Of a stretch of 64,000 nt of DNA, positions 1-10,339 are shown piece after piece; the first letter of the stretch is position 1, and each line of letters opens with the position of its first letter. The position numbers and the translations under genes were made by a program. The notes under the pieces were generated by a model, which was not told the origin of the DNA, did no database searches, and saw nothing but the letters and a program-made list of their open reading frames with translations. Source of the DNA: Erigeron canadensis (taxonomy: Eukaryota > Streptophyta > Magnoliopsida > Asterales > Asteraceae); contig NC_057768.1 of assembly GCF_010389155.1 (NCBI RefSeq), positions 22,453,966 through 22,517,965 on the forward strand, in the 5' to 3' direction.

Positions 1-118
1 TAGCAACAAGTCTCGCTTTATAACAAGGGATAATACCCCATTGATTATGTTTAACGTTATAAACCCATTTGCAATCAACAATATTTGTTCCAAGAACACG
101 TGCCATTAATGACCACGT
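1..118 (-). pseudogene. Ty1/copia reverse transcriptase fragment, cut by window edge
   Basis: Read on the minus strand, this stretch translates without a stop into the N-terminal block of a plant copia reverse transcriptase. It includes the conserved run CKWVYNVK followed by YKARLVA, with the usual TW upstream. The rest of the domain lies off the window. At about 119 the match stops and the sequence turns into a primer-binding-site-like region, so this is the edge of a rearranged or internally deleted element, not an intact pol gene. Confidence 0.8.
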
Positions 119-177
119 TTCTCATATAAGCCGAATTGGTCGGAGTTTTTGGCCGGAATTGTATCCGGATTTATGGG

Positions 178-187
178 TCTGATACCA
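178..187 (-). other. Primer-binding-site-like motif (initiator Met tRNA)
   Basis: The minus strand reads TGGTATCAGA, the plant retrotransposon motif complementary to the 3' end of initiator Met tRNA. The sequence up to about 290 would then be the 3' part of the LTR of the same minus-strand element. Only about 60 bases separate it from the reverse transcriptase fragment, so gag, protease and integrase are missing. No second LTR is visible. Confidence 0.5.
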
Positions 188-289
188 TAAAAGTTCTTGT
201 GATTTTGTATTTTTGAATTGTGTTCAAGAGAATACAAGAGACTATGTTATATAGGCTAGCCTAAACTTGTTAACTAAGTTTTACAATAA

Positions 290-1250
290 TATAGCTCTAG
301 GACTCTCCAGATTAAAAAGTAACTTTCATTAGCAAAAAAATAGATAAATAGAAAAGATTTATTTATTACATAAATATTTTTAATCCGAAGATGAGAAACT
401 TCTTGATATTTTACATTATTCCTCCTTAAGGGAGGTACTACCCACAACTCATAGGAAAATTATATAGAGGTTTTAGCATAGAGATATAGAGTTGGTAATA
501 AGCGATAATGTAAACTATGAAATACTACTTCTTTATATAATATAAGTATATAATAGAAGTGGATATTTACAAAAAACAATTAAGTAGTCTTCATCCATGA
601 CAGTTTTTACTCGACATACGCATGTGTTAAGTCTATCTTTCTTCGTTATCGGTATAGAAAGCTTCTTTATTAGTGGAGGGACTACTAAAATTGTTTTCTT
701 AAATAGAAGATTCTTTGTAGTGTTTGTAGTCATGATTCTCAATCATAGGTTTTATCTTCTAACAAAGTTTTTTTGATGATTGGGCTTGCTTCAATATTAC
801 TGAAGGCAATTTGTTGCTCCATTCTTAATAAAGCTTCTTTTTCATGCACCGGTAATGGGGTTTCGCAATAGCTAGTAATAATGAAATGGTCACTGCAATA
901 ATTTACTCTATTAAAGCTTCCAGATTTTTAATCCTTGCTAATTATCTAAGATTTTAAGATGAAAATGTTTTTTTAATGAAGAAGCTATAATATTAGTTTC
1001 CAACGCAAGAATAAATTAGCATAAAATAAATTACATGCTAAACACACAACACAAGGCTCTAAATAAACAATCTCAAAAAAAGAAATTTTCTCTTATGAAG
1101 AAACAATTGTTATAAATAGCATTCAGAAAACCTATAATGGGGAAAAAAGACATTTATTTCCAATTTTAGAAGGGGGGTAATGAATAAGTTAAAGGCATTA
1201 CGTGTAAAGGAAAAAATTATTTTAATAGAATTGATATCTATCCAAGAAAA
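290..1250 (+). repeat. Left inverted arm
   Basis: This pairs with about 3180-4242 in reverse complement. Shared landmarks are the GAGTTGGTAA block near 490, the TCTATCTTTCTTC block near 630, the GGGGTTTCGCAATAGCTAGT block near 860, and a TATAAATAGCATTC motif near 1112 that looks like a TATA box firing toward the interior. Confidence 0.75.
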
Positions 1251-1344
1251 AATAGTTCTCTACGAAGAGAGTCTAACAACCATTAATTCAAAACATGATT
1301 CTACAAGGATGAAATTTGTATCTGTTCCTATACAAACGGTATAA
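1180..1344 (+). pseudogene. Short ORF inside the inverted-arm element (54 aa)
   Basis: This 54-residue frame begins MNKLKALRVKEK and ends at TAA. It is rich in Lys, Glu and Ile and follows the TATAAATAG motif of the left arm by about 60 bases, so it could be the first frame of the element. I recognise no domain. Downstream the frame is lost and resumes in pieces at 1565-1759. Confidence 0.25.
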
Positions 1345-1564
1345 GGTTGGAAAAAAGAAAAAGTAAAGTTAATTAAGAACTAAAATCTTCATCTAGTCCA
1401 GAAGCAAACGACGTTGGTAAAGACATATCAAATCCATTGATCGCTAATAGTTTGCCAAAAACTAAAATGGTCTCCTTAAGACCAAGTTCTTGTCAAATCA
1501 TTCAATAACCCATTAAAACGAATTCTAGATAGTATAGGAGGTTGATGCGAATATAAAGGCATTT

Positions 1565-1915
1565 ATGAAGACCGGGAGAATAGTCTCCAAATATGTCATA
1601 GGAAATTCTTTTCCATATAAAAAGTTTGGAATGTTGTTAAAAGCTCAACAAGAAGTCAATCGCTATTCAGCAAAATTTGGACAGAAAGAAATATCTCTAA
1701 AGGTAACAATTTTTCCTGAAATATTGAATATCAAAAAAAAAGAAAAAAAGAATCATTGAATTCAAGCAACCATTCTCAAAACCTACATTTAACGAAGAAA
1801 AAGAAGAAAGAGATATTATTTCGTTAGACGAATTTAAGAAGATTTGGTCGAAGGCTAGATCCCTAAGTCAAAATGATTTTGGGGTTGAACAAATCTACAC
1901 AGAAGATTAAACTAT
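1565..1915 (+). pseudogene. Decayed coding-like frame in the element interior
   Basis: A 64-residue frame (start MKTGRIVSKYVIGN) runs to 1759. After an A-rich slippery stretch near 1730-1750 the reading continues in another frame with EFKQPF and ISLDEFKKIW to about 1909. A further in-frame stretch (FIKCNSTFPYW then YQGEFFQNYD) is continuous only if the hAT-like insertion at 2123-2560 is removed. So one longer protein-coding region existed here before decay and insertion. The family is not recognised, and an old retroelement or viral-like repeat cannot be told apart by eye. Confidence 0.35.
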
Positions 1916-2122
1916 TAAAAGTCTTTAGTGCAAGCCCGAAATTTGTTTCTCTAGCTTTTTCAGTTAGACTAATAAAGTTCATTATCTTCTCCCAATTTGT
2001 TATAAATTAGCCTATTACTAGATAGAATGAAGAAAAGCCATTAAAAACTTCTAAAAAAAAAATTTGTTGCTGCAAAAGATGCAAACATCTTCATCAAGTG
2101 TAACTCTACATTCCCATATTGG

Positions 2123-2560
2123 CAGTGGCAGAGACAAGGGGGGGCTAGGTGGTGCCAAGCCTCCCCCAACATGCGTAAAAGCGAGTGGTCTAGCCGAAGG
2201 TTTTCCAAAATTTATATAGTTTAGCCCCTTTTAATGTGTATAAAATTGATGAAAATTGGAGTTGTTAAAGTACAAAAATGGCGGATGAAGTATTCTTGAA
2301 GATAAAGATATGAATGCTTATTTGGATGTGGGTCCAGAACATAGATGCTTTTATTTTAATTTTTCATTTATAATCTTTTAGTTTTTCAAACATTTCAATA
2401 TAATTCCTTTCTTATTTAAGTTTTCTAAATTTGGATATAAGTTTCAATATATAATTTTATTATAATAGTGTAGTAAGTTGTAACTTACAAAAAAATTTAC
2501 GCACAAAAGTATCTTTCATCACCTGGCCCCCGTCAATCCGAAATCCTGGCTCCGCTCCTG
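2123..2560. mobile_element. Non-autonomous hAT-like element
   Basis: The ends are imperfect terminal inverted repeats: left CAGTGGCAGAGACAAGG, right (reverse complement) CAGGAGCGGAGCCAGGAT. They are flanked by 8-bp direct repeats, CATATTGG at 2115-2122 and AATATTGG at 2561-2568, with one mismatch. Eight-bp target duplications are typical of hAT transposons. The 438-bp body has no transposase. Removing it restores an open frame across the junction, which independently confirms the boundaries. Confidence 0.8.
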
Positions 2561-2754
2561 AATATTGGTACCAAGGAGAGTTCTTCCAAAACTACGATCA
2601 TTTAGAGATTGGCATTGCCAAAACAAGAACAGTCAATCTTTCCAAATAAATTAATGAAGATTATAAAGATCTTGAGAATTGGGTCGATATTATAACACAA
2701 GTATTTCTTAAAATCCTAAATGACCCAAAAGGATTACAATCTAGAAGCTTAAAT

Positions 2755-3110
2755 AAAAAAATTATATTGCATTATTACTACCTATTGTGGAACCCCATTA
2801 CATGTTCATGAAAAAGAAGTTTTAGTAAGAATGGAACAACAAATCACCTTTAATAATTTGAAGCAAGTCCCATCACCAAAGAAAAGCTTTGTCAGAAGTT
2901 AAAACCTATGATTGAGAATCATGAATACACACACCGTAAAGAATCTTCTACGGTTGAAAATTTTGAGTGACCCCACCACTAATAAAAAAGCTTTTTATAC
3001 GGAGGAAGAAAGATAGACTTAACACAAAGGTATGTCGAGTAAAAAACATCATGGATGACAACTACTTAATTGTCCTTATCCTTATAGTTTGTAAAGGAAT
3101 GGTTTCAGAT
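2755..3110 (+). repeat. Extra direct copy of part of the right arm
   Basis: This stretch matches about 3540-3990 in direct orientation: ATTATTACTA blocks, the GAATGGAACAACAAAT/GAATCGAGCAACAAAT block, GATTGAGAATCATGA, and the AAAAATAGACTTAACACA-type block. It lacks the roughly 130 bases present at 3645-3775. The frame at 2967-3164 sits in it and is shared, in broken form, by the other copies. Confidence 0.6.
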
Positions 3111-3179
3111 TTCATCCTTGTGGATTCATGTTCTGAATTAACGGTTGCTGGAATTTCGTTGTAGAGACCTATTTATTAT

Positions 3180-4242
3180 TGGATAGCTTTCAATTCTATT
3201 AAAGGAATTTTTTCCTTTAAGCGTAATGCCTTTAACTCATCCACTATTCCCCCAATCTAAAATTGGAAATAAATGTCTTTTTTCCCCATTATAGATTTTT
3301 TGGAATGCTATTTATAGCAAATTTTTCTTTAGAAGAGAAAATTCTTCTTTTGAAATTATTTACGGCAAGAGCCTTGTGTTTTGTGTTTATCATACAATCT
3401 TTTTTATGTTGACTTATTCTTGTGATAGAAACTAATATTATAGCTTCTTCATGGAAAAAAATCCGTCTTAAAATGCTAGATAATAAGTAAGGATTAAAAG
3501 TTGGGAGCTTTAATAGAGTAAATTATTGCAGTGACCATTGCATTATTACTAGCTATTGCAAAACCCCATTACCGGTGCATAAAAGAAGCTTTAGTAAGAA
3601 TCGAGCAACAAATTGCTTTTAATAATATTGAAGCAAAAAAGGGTGAATAGATTTATAGGTTTGATAACTTGTAATAGAACTGATGCGTGAGAGAAATATT
3701 AGATTACATAGAGTCGACAAATGAGTTGGGTTCATTAACAATTCACAAATGAAAAAATGGCAAAAAAGAAAAAACCCCATCACCATAAACAAGCTTTGTT
3801 AGAAGCTAAAACCGATGATTGAGAATCATGACTACAAACATTGCAAAAAAATTTCTATTGAAGAAAACAATTTGAGTAGTCCCTCTACTAATAAAGAAGC
3901 TTTCTGTACCAATGATGAAGAAAAATAGACTTAACACATGGGTATCTCAAGCAAAAAACTTCATGATTGACGACTACTTAATTGTATTTTATAAAAATCC
4001 ATTTCTATTATACAAAGAAGTAGGATTTCATAGTTTACATTATCTCTAGTTACCAACTCCTCTACTAAAACCTAATTATAGTTTTGCTTACGAGTTGTGA
4101 GTAGTACCAATAATGTAAAATATCACGATCTTTCTCATCTTCGGGTAAGAAATAACATTTATGTAATAAATAAATTTTTTCTATTAATCTATCTTTTTGC
4201 TAAACAAAGTTGCTTTTAAACTAAGAGAGTACTAGAGCTATA
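3180..4242 (-). repeat. Right inverted arm
   Basis: This is the reverse complement of 290 to about 1250, ending at CTAGAGCTATA. It contains an extra stretch of about 130 bases near 3645-3775 that is absent from the left arm and from the copy at 2755-3110, probably a later insertion. Confidence 0.75.
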
Positions 4243-4680
4243 AAGAGTAGCATTTCAGAAAAGTGGTTCTTGGGAAATATCAGTTGGGTTAGTCTTTTGC
4301 AGGAATAAGATTGAGAAACAAAAGATAATAGAATGAAAAGGTATGTTAATCATAACTGTTGTCTAAATTTAAGGTAATTTACATAATCTCCTTAATACTA
4401 AAAAAATTTAAGTTTAATACAAACAATTATATATAGACACTTTAGTCAATCACGAATACGCAAAATATCAATTTAAATCATGGCATAGCCACAAAGGATT
4501 GTGGGAACCCCATAATAACAATATCAATGATTGTATTTGATTTATTATAAAAATAAAACGTACAAAATGCAACAACTGTCCTGACAAGCCACAAATAGGA
4601 TATGATTAGTTATTATCATCCATTAGTAATAAAGGCATTATAGCCTACATAAAATCAAATCAATAAATTTTGATTTAATA

Positions 4681-4860
4681 ATGGTCTTAAACCAAAATTT
4701 CCTTAAAAGAGAAATAAATGAAGAGATTATCCGTACTAAAAAAAGAATCCAACTGTTATCGGATGCCGTTAACCAACATCCGACAAACCGACAATTAGAT
4801 ATAGCTTTAATAATTTCACTAAAACATAAATTATGTCTGCATGTATTAATTAAAAATTAA
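4681..4860 (+). CDS. Small hypothetical ORF (59 aa), doubtful
   Basis: A 59-residue frame runs from ATG to TAA in otherwise featureless AT-rich DNA (4243-5175). It is charged in its first half (KREINEEIIRTKKR) and hydrophobic toward the end. I recognise no domain, promoter or splice site, and it may be a chance frame. Confidence 0.12.
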   Translation: MVLNQNFLKREINEEIIRTKKRIQLLSDAVNQHPTNRQLDIALIISLKHKLCLHVLIKN

Positions 4861-5175
4861 GAATTGACAATTATATTTATTTATTAAGTAAAAAAAATAA
4901 ACATACAACTTGAAATGCATTAAATTTTTAATCATTAAGTTCATGAAGAAAAAAAGAAATAGGGCTTTAGTTGTACTAAATAAAGAAATGAGACGTTTGT
5001 CTCTATAGGTATATTAAAGATATGACAATTTTATAGTGGCAGATGGTGGTGACACCCAGATCTTTGTCTGCTTTGATCGTGGTGAGAGCAGAGTGCACGT
5101 AGACAATAGCATCTTATTGAGGCGAATGATGGATACAAAATCGCTAGGGTTTAACATAGCTAAGTGGCAACAAAT

Positions 5176-5624
5176 CTAGGCTTTATGTGGTGGGGGAGAC
5201 ATTCGGGGAGGAGCGGTGTGGGCTGTATTGTGGATTTGATCTTGTTGAACATCACTGGGCTGGCATTGCTGAATAACTACCTTTGTTGTCCTATCTTTCA
5301 AAATGTTGAGTGCAACATCCTTTGATAATGTCAACCGAATAACTGCCGTAACTTTGTTATACAAAGTTTTCCATTAGTCTGGTTTTTCATCTCGGGTCTT
5401 TCCCCCGACAATACCACGTCCAAATCCCTTTGAACCAGCAAATCCTCTACTTGCATTTTCCACCAATCAAAATCTTTTGCGTTGAACTTTTCAGTCGTAA
5501 TCTTTCCGTTAAGTATCTTTACAATAACTATAACGACCAAACGAATTAATATTGAGAAGAAATCGCCTAACAAGAGAAAAATTGTAATTCTGCTGATGAT
5601 TAACACATCGAATTCCCAAATCAA
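5176..5624 (-). pseudogene. Ty1/copia gag remnant
   Basis: The minus strand reads KFNAKDFDWWKMQVEDLLVQ, the signature start of plant copia gag proteins. After a frameshift near 5378 it reads WKTLYNKVTAVIRLTLS and ALNILKDRTTK, matching the next gag block in order. At least one stop (TAA just before the WKTLY block) and the frameshift disable it. It lies downstream of a minus-strand PBS at 5964-5976 and a putative LTR end at 5978, as expected for one copia copy. The 5640-5960 stretch between them would be its leader and has GC-rich and CAGACCTAATT-type repeats. Confidence 0.7.
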
Positions 5625-5963
5625 TTGCGGATTAAAACCGTGTATCCAAAAGCCGACTAATAATTAATGCAATATACCTTAAATCAAAGCTTACTGACCT
5701 GGAATTCTGAAAATCAGATGCTAGTTTGAAAAGCCCTAATATAACAATCGAGCTCTAATTTGCACAATTACACCACAATCTTCCTAATGAAACCCTAATC
5801 TACCAAAATCAGACCTAATTATGTCCAAATCAGACCTAATTCTGCCTAAGTCCGGCCTTATTGAGGTTGTTCCGTCTGACAACGGCGACGGCGGGCGTGG
5901 TGGCTGGTTTTGGTCGGAACCCTAATTTGGATGACGGTTGTGTGATCTGCATAAACCTACACC

Positions 5964-5976
5964 TGTGCTCTGATAT
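5964..5976 (-). other. Primer-binding site of the minus-strand copia element
   Basis: The minus strand reads ATATCAGAGCAC, close to the initiator Met tRNA PBS core TATCAGAGCA. It follows directly after an LTR-like 3' end (CCTAACA), the canonical order LTR, PBS, leader, gag. Confidence 0.55.
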
Positions 5977-5977
5977 G

Positions 5978-6200
5978 TGTTAGGAATAAACTCGTACACA
6001 TATGCAAAAAGGAGAAAATACAAGAATGAAGAAAACGAGAGATTTAGCATGATATTTCACTCTAAAGTGTGTGAACTAATTGACAGGGGCAAAAAGGTTT
6101 TCTTGTTAATTTTTCCACAAAATACATGCCCAATAGATAAAAGAATATATAGACTACAATTAGGTTTTGCAAAACTTGGTCTCCAAGTTACCCACAATCC
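5978..6200 (-). mobile_element. Putative copia LTR (partial, outer boundary unknown)
   Basis: The plus strand begins TGTTAGGAATAAAC, which on the minus strand gives an LTR ending in CCTAACA beside the PBS. The stretch contains the GAATGAAGAAAACGAGAGA-type sequence common in copia LTRs. The distal boundary could not be placed, and no matching second LTR was seen near 5.0 kb. The open frame at 5977-6216 is an accident of this sequence. Confidence 0.4.
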
Positions 6201-6409
6201 AGGCCTAATTGGTTGAAGGGGTCGGTTTACATAGCCTAAGTGGTAAGAGCATTAGGTATGGTGCTTTGACGCCTACCCCGAACAGTGACATGGAAATCGG
6301 TGCCGACCACTGCTCCATAACTCCCCCTTTCGGCAACGATGAAGAACCCGAGATTTTTGTGAAGCTGATGCTCGGCTTCATAGTTTCTTTTGGTGTTTAG
6401 TGCATTTTT

Positions 6410-7340
6410 CATTTGTCTTTTCTTCTTTTCTTTTTTTTCTTTTAGCTGCTAAAATAGACGAGAAGAAAAAAAATATTATGAGATTAAATATTATTACAAG
6501 AGGATTAAAAGTTACCAATAACCTTTATTGAGTGTTTGTATAAGGAAAATAGGACCGATGATTCAGCCGGACTTTTCATGTTGCTCTGCTTATCTAGTTT
6601 AATATGTGTGAGAAATTTTATTTTTTTATATTTAATTATTAAGGGATGAGGAAAAACAAATGAGAGAGGATAGATATGAGTATATCACTTACTATGTTGT
6701 TCAAAAAAAAATTATATCACTTACTATTACCGGGTATATGTAAATGTGGCCCATATGTAAAAGGAAAACATAGACTTTTGTGTATTATGTTTTTTCTTTT
6801 ATATTATTTTCAACAATAATAGATAGAATATGAGTTTACTTTCAAAAATAAAGTTTGCTTCGAAAGATATAGGCTTGAAAAGTATGATTTATATTTGTCC
6901 AAAATAATAGTATTTTAAGTAGTACAAGAAGGTTAATTTAGGCTTTTTAGTGTATATATTGTATTTTTTTCATAATAATGACTTTTAGTTTTTATTATCA
7001 TTTCTTTTTATTATCATATTATTGGATAAAAAATAGTTAAAAATAATTTATGTGATTTTTGAAAGTAATAAAAAAAAAATGAAAATAAAAGTGTTGTTCT
7101 GCGTTCTGGATGGTTCTGCATCCATAGCAGATTAAAACTGATGAAATGATGAAAGTTGATGTGACATTGAAATGGCATTCTGGATCTCCTCATGCTCTAG
7201 GCTTGTTGCCTTTAAACTTCTTCTCCTTTTTGTAGTATTAGTGGAAGATGACACACAAATACACAATGCCAACAAGTAATACTTTTTGTTGTATTTCTAA
7301 TCTATTAATTACTTATTTATCACAAAATTCGGGACTAACA
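6410..7340. other. AT-rich stretch without recognised features
   Basis: This holds simple A/T-rich sequence with a short direct repeat (TATATCACTTACTAT near 6680 and 6714). I see no coding, RNA or transposon signature. Confidence 0.5.
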
Positions 7341-7344
7341 AGTG

Positions 7345-7620
7345 GTATAGATGGGTTAAACCCCTAGTGGCCAGGGGTGTTTCACTAAACCTGCTATGCG
7401 GGGCTCCGGGGGAGTTTACTCGAAGGTCTCGAGTTCGATCCTTGGTAGGTTCTCCTCGACGGTATTTTCAATAAAGGAGGCGGTATGGTGAGAAAGGCTA
7501 TTTAAGATCTGCTTAGTACGAGACTCTTTCGTTGTACGATTAGCACACATCATACGCGTCTGAGATAAAATTCACTTAAAAAGCAAGTGGGATAAAATTC
7601 ACTTAAAAAGCAAGTGGTAT
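7345..7620 (+). repeat. tRNA-derived SINE-like sequence
   Basis: An A-box-like GTGGTATAGATGGG is followed about 80 bases later by a B-box-like GAGTTCGATCC, the internal RNA polymerase III promoter layout of plant SINEs. The tail contains a tandem pair of the unit ATAAAATTCACTTAAAAAGC at about 7566-7617. It sits just before the duplicated ABCG tail. Ends and target duplication were not resolved. Confidence 0.45.
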
Positions 7621-7887
7621 AGAGCGGGAAAGTTAATCTCATAACCTTTGATCTTTATACATTATCCCAAAACATAATTAAAGTATTACAATCAGAATCT
7701 AGTATTTTGAAAATATCACTTGAAATGACTTTTGAACCGTTTCCTTTTTAGCAATCGACGTGTCGTGACCTGTAAGAGAAAACATAACATGAATTGACTA
7801 CTACATAATTGGTTTGATATTGGTACCTCTAATCAAAGACCAAAAAAAAAATAATCAAAAACTCATAACTAATGTTCTCAACTGTAG

Positions 7888-10338
7888 CTAATTCTACTCA
7901 AAAGTGGAGGAGAAGAGATATATGTTGGTCCATTAGGCCGTCATTGTTGTCAATTGATCAAGTATTTTGAGGTGAGTAAATGACAATATTCGACCCTTAT
8001 ATATATCTTCATATCTGCCAATAACATCTATTTATCAAATTTTAGGATATTGATGGAGTGAATAAAATAAAAGATGGTTACAATCCGGCAACTTGGATGT
8101 TGGAAGTGACCTCTGGAGCACAGGAAGCAGCTTTGGGTGTTGACTTTGCTCAAGTATACAAGAAGTCGGAACTATACAGGTCAGATAATCGAAGCACTCA
8201 TTATCTACACTCGATGAATTTTATAATTGTGTATTTTAACTATAACTAAACATGACTGATCCAGGAGAAATAAGGAGTTGATACACGTAAATGGTCAGCC
8301 TATACCTGGTTCCACTGATTTACATTTCCGTACTCAATATGCACAGTCTTTTTGGACACAATGTATGGCATGTCTATGGAAACAAAATTGGTCATATTGG
8401 CGAAACCCGCCCTACACTGCAGTCAGATTCTTCTTCACAACGTTCATTGGGTTAATGTTTGGCGCAATTTTCTGGGATATGGGTTCCAAAAGGTAGGCCA
8501 GAAAAGTTATAAAAAAAAAGCAGACACCTCATACTAATAACATCTTCTAGAGGTAGCAAATTGGGAGGGTCAGGCTGGTTGAGTAATCTTCCAGATTGGG
8601 TTTAAGACAAAACAGGTGACATTGTGGGGTCAAATCAGGTTGGTTTAGGATGACCCGAAACTCGTATTCTCCTACGTTCTGTACATAATTAGTGAGTCAG
8701 AAATTTATATCCGCATCAGTTCTGGATATCCTTCTAACAAACATCTTAATCAACATGTTACGTCAACTTTTCATCCATCCTTCCAACAAACACTTTTTAC
8801 CCACAACAATAATATATTCATCCTTCTTACAAACAGCCAAATAAACTCCAAAGTAACTTTTGTCTTTTACCTTTATCTCTCCTCATCCTTCCCCATCCTT
8901 CTCTACAAACAACCATGGATGGACATCCTCCATGTCATCACCTACATCAATAGTCTCCCTACAAACACCCTCCATGTTACCACAAATTTCCTATGGACAT
9001 TCTTGTTGTGGATGGTCTAAGAATGCAAATTGAGCAATATCTGACCAATTTGACCCGTTTCCTTTTTCTCTACGTTTATTTATATATATTTGACCCGTGT
9101 CTTTTGTCTCTACTATTGTTTTCACTATACAATTTACAGCCGAGTACCCAATTGTCTTGTTTCTAATTCAAATTATACTTGGTTTTCCAGGGAAAAGAAA
9201 CAAGATCTTTTTAATGCAATGGGTTCAATGTATGCTGCTGTAATGTTTATTGGAATGAAAAACGCACTTTCCATACAACCTGTTGTTTCTATTGAGAGAA
9301 CAGTCTTTTACAGGGAAAGGGCTGCTGGGATGTACTCTGCTTTTCCATACGCCTTTGGACAAGTATACTACTGTATCTAGTTATTCAAAAACTAAAATTA
9401 ATATGCACGTGATCTGAAACCAACTTAGAAATGAGCATAACATATGGCTGAACTCTTATGCAGGTTATGATTGAGATACCATACATTTTTGTTCAAACGA
9501 TTGTGTATGGCATTATTGTATACGCAATGATTGGATTCGAGTGGTCGACTGTGAAGTTCTTTTGGCATCTCTTCTTTATGTACTTCACGTTACTGTACTT
9601 CACATTTTTTGGAATGATGACAGCAGCAGTCACCCCTAACCACAACATCGCTGCTATAATCTCGTCTGCCTTTTTTGCAATATGGAACCTATTCTCGGGA
9701 TTCATTATTCCACGGACAGTAAGTACACGCCAAGGACCTGCTTAAGTATACTATAGAAGTATTATCACTAGACTAGAAATGTGGAGGTTTTTGCCGAGTT
9801 GCCCGGGTCAAAGATTTAGCTTCATACTAAAAATGTAGGCATGTCATAAAAGATTCAAAACCGAAATAGGATTATAATGTTCTAAATATTACAGTTTGGT
9901 CGATTTTATGCCTCTTCGAACACACGTCTCGTTTTTTAATTTCCTGTTTTTTATTTAACTAATTTGACTGGTTAAAGATAAAACAAACCTGAACCTATCC
10001 GTTCATACCTAAATGGGTCTAAGATTTCACCTCTACTTATCCACAAAATGACTAAAACCTATCTTTCCCCTTTTCGACAGAGGATACCCATATGGTGGAG
10101 GTGGTACTACTATATCTGCCCTGTTGCTTGGACACTCTATGGATTACTTGCTTCACAATTTGGAGATATGTCAGACAAACTAGAATCAGGAGAAACAGTT
10201 TCCGACTTCATCAACAGTTACTTTGGGTTTGAACATGCCTTTGTAGGTTATGTTGCAATGATCATTGTTGGATTTACCGTCCTCTTCGGATTCATTTTTG
10301 CGTACTCTATCAAGTCATATAACTTCCAAACACGGTAA
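7888..10338 (+). pseudogene. 5'-truncated duplicate of ABCG (PDR) transporter, last six exons
   Basis: Six exons match the last six exons of the full gene at 27732-36105: 7888-7971, 8046-8179, 8265-8492, 9191-9362, 9464-9718 and 10081-10338. Lengths (84, 134, 228, 172, 255, 258) and phases are identical, and all GT/AG sites are kept. The joined frame of 376 residues starts in the loop after the second ATP-binding domain ([13 protein letters not shown]), covers the C-terminal membrane domain and ends NFQTR-stop, with no internal stop. Both ATP-binding domains and the first membrane domain are absent. Homology to the full gene begins within the intron before the first of these exons (about 7790). 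A transporter cannot be made, so it is a recent partial duplicate. A short membrane-only protein is conceivable, but no promoter is evident. Confidence 0.9.
8714..9014. mobile_element. MITE-like insertion in an intron of the ABCG tail copy
   Basis: The same intron in the full gene (about 34702-35027) lacks this roughly 300-base block, while sequence on both sides aligns. The block is C/T-rich with repeated CATCCTTC, ACAAACA and ACATCCTCCATGT-type words, and carries CCATGGATGG near its middle. Clear terminal repeats were not resolved. It was acquired after the duplication, or lost from the other copy. Confidence 0.5.
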
Positions 10339-10339
10339 G

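Larger units (their letters stand above)
290..4242. mobile_element. Unclassified element with about 1-kb inverted arms
   Basis: The left arm (290 to about 1250) and the right arm (about 3180-4242) are reverse complements over nearly their whole length, with moderate divergence. The outermost bases pair as TATAGCTCTAG and CTAGAGCTATA. The right arm holds an extra stretch near 3645-3775. A third, direct copy of part of the right arm lies at about 2755-3110. The interior carries decayed coding-like frames and a hAT-like insertion at 2123-2560. No clear target duplication was found at the outer ends and no recognised transposase domain was seen. It could be a foldback or Mutator-like element, or two inverted copies of one repeat. 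Confidence 0.6.

Noticed and set aside
290..4242. Endogenous pararetrovirus as the source of the inverted-arm element
   Set aside because: The TATA-like motif and the small charged frames suggested it, but no movement-protein, coat zinc-knuckle, protease or reverse-transcriptase block could be recognised. Left unclassified.
6209..6400. 63-aa ORF with GC-richer composition
   Set aside because: No domain; it lies in LTR-adjacent sequence, and the AAGTGGTAAGAGCATT word near 6238 resembles SINE box A without a matching box B.
7888..10338. Functional half-size ABCG transporter
   Set aside because: Half-size ABCG proteins need an ATP-binding domain; this copy has none.
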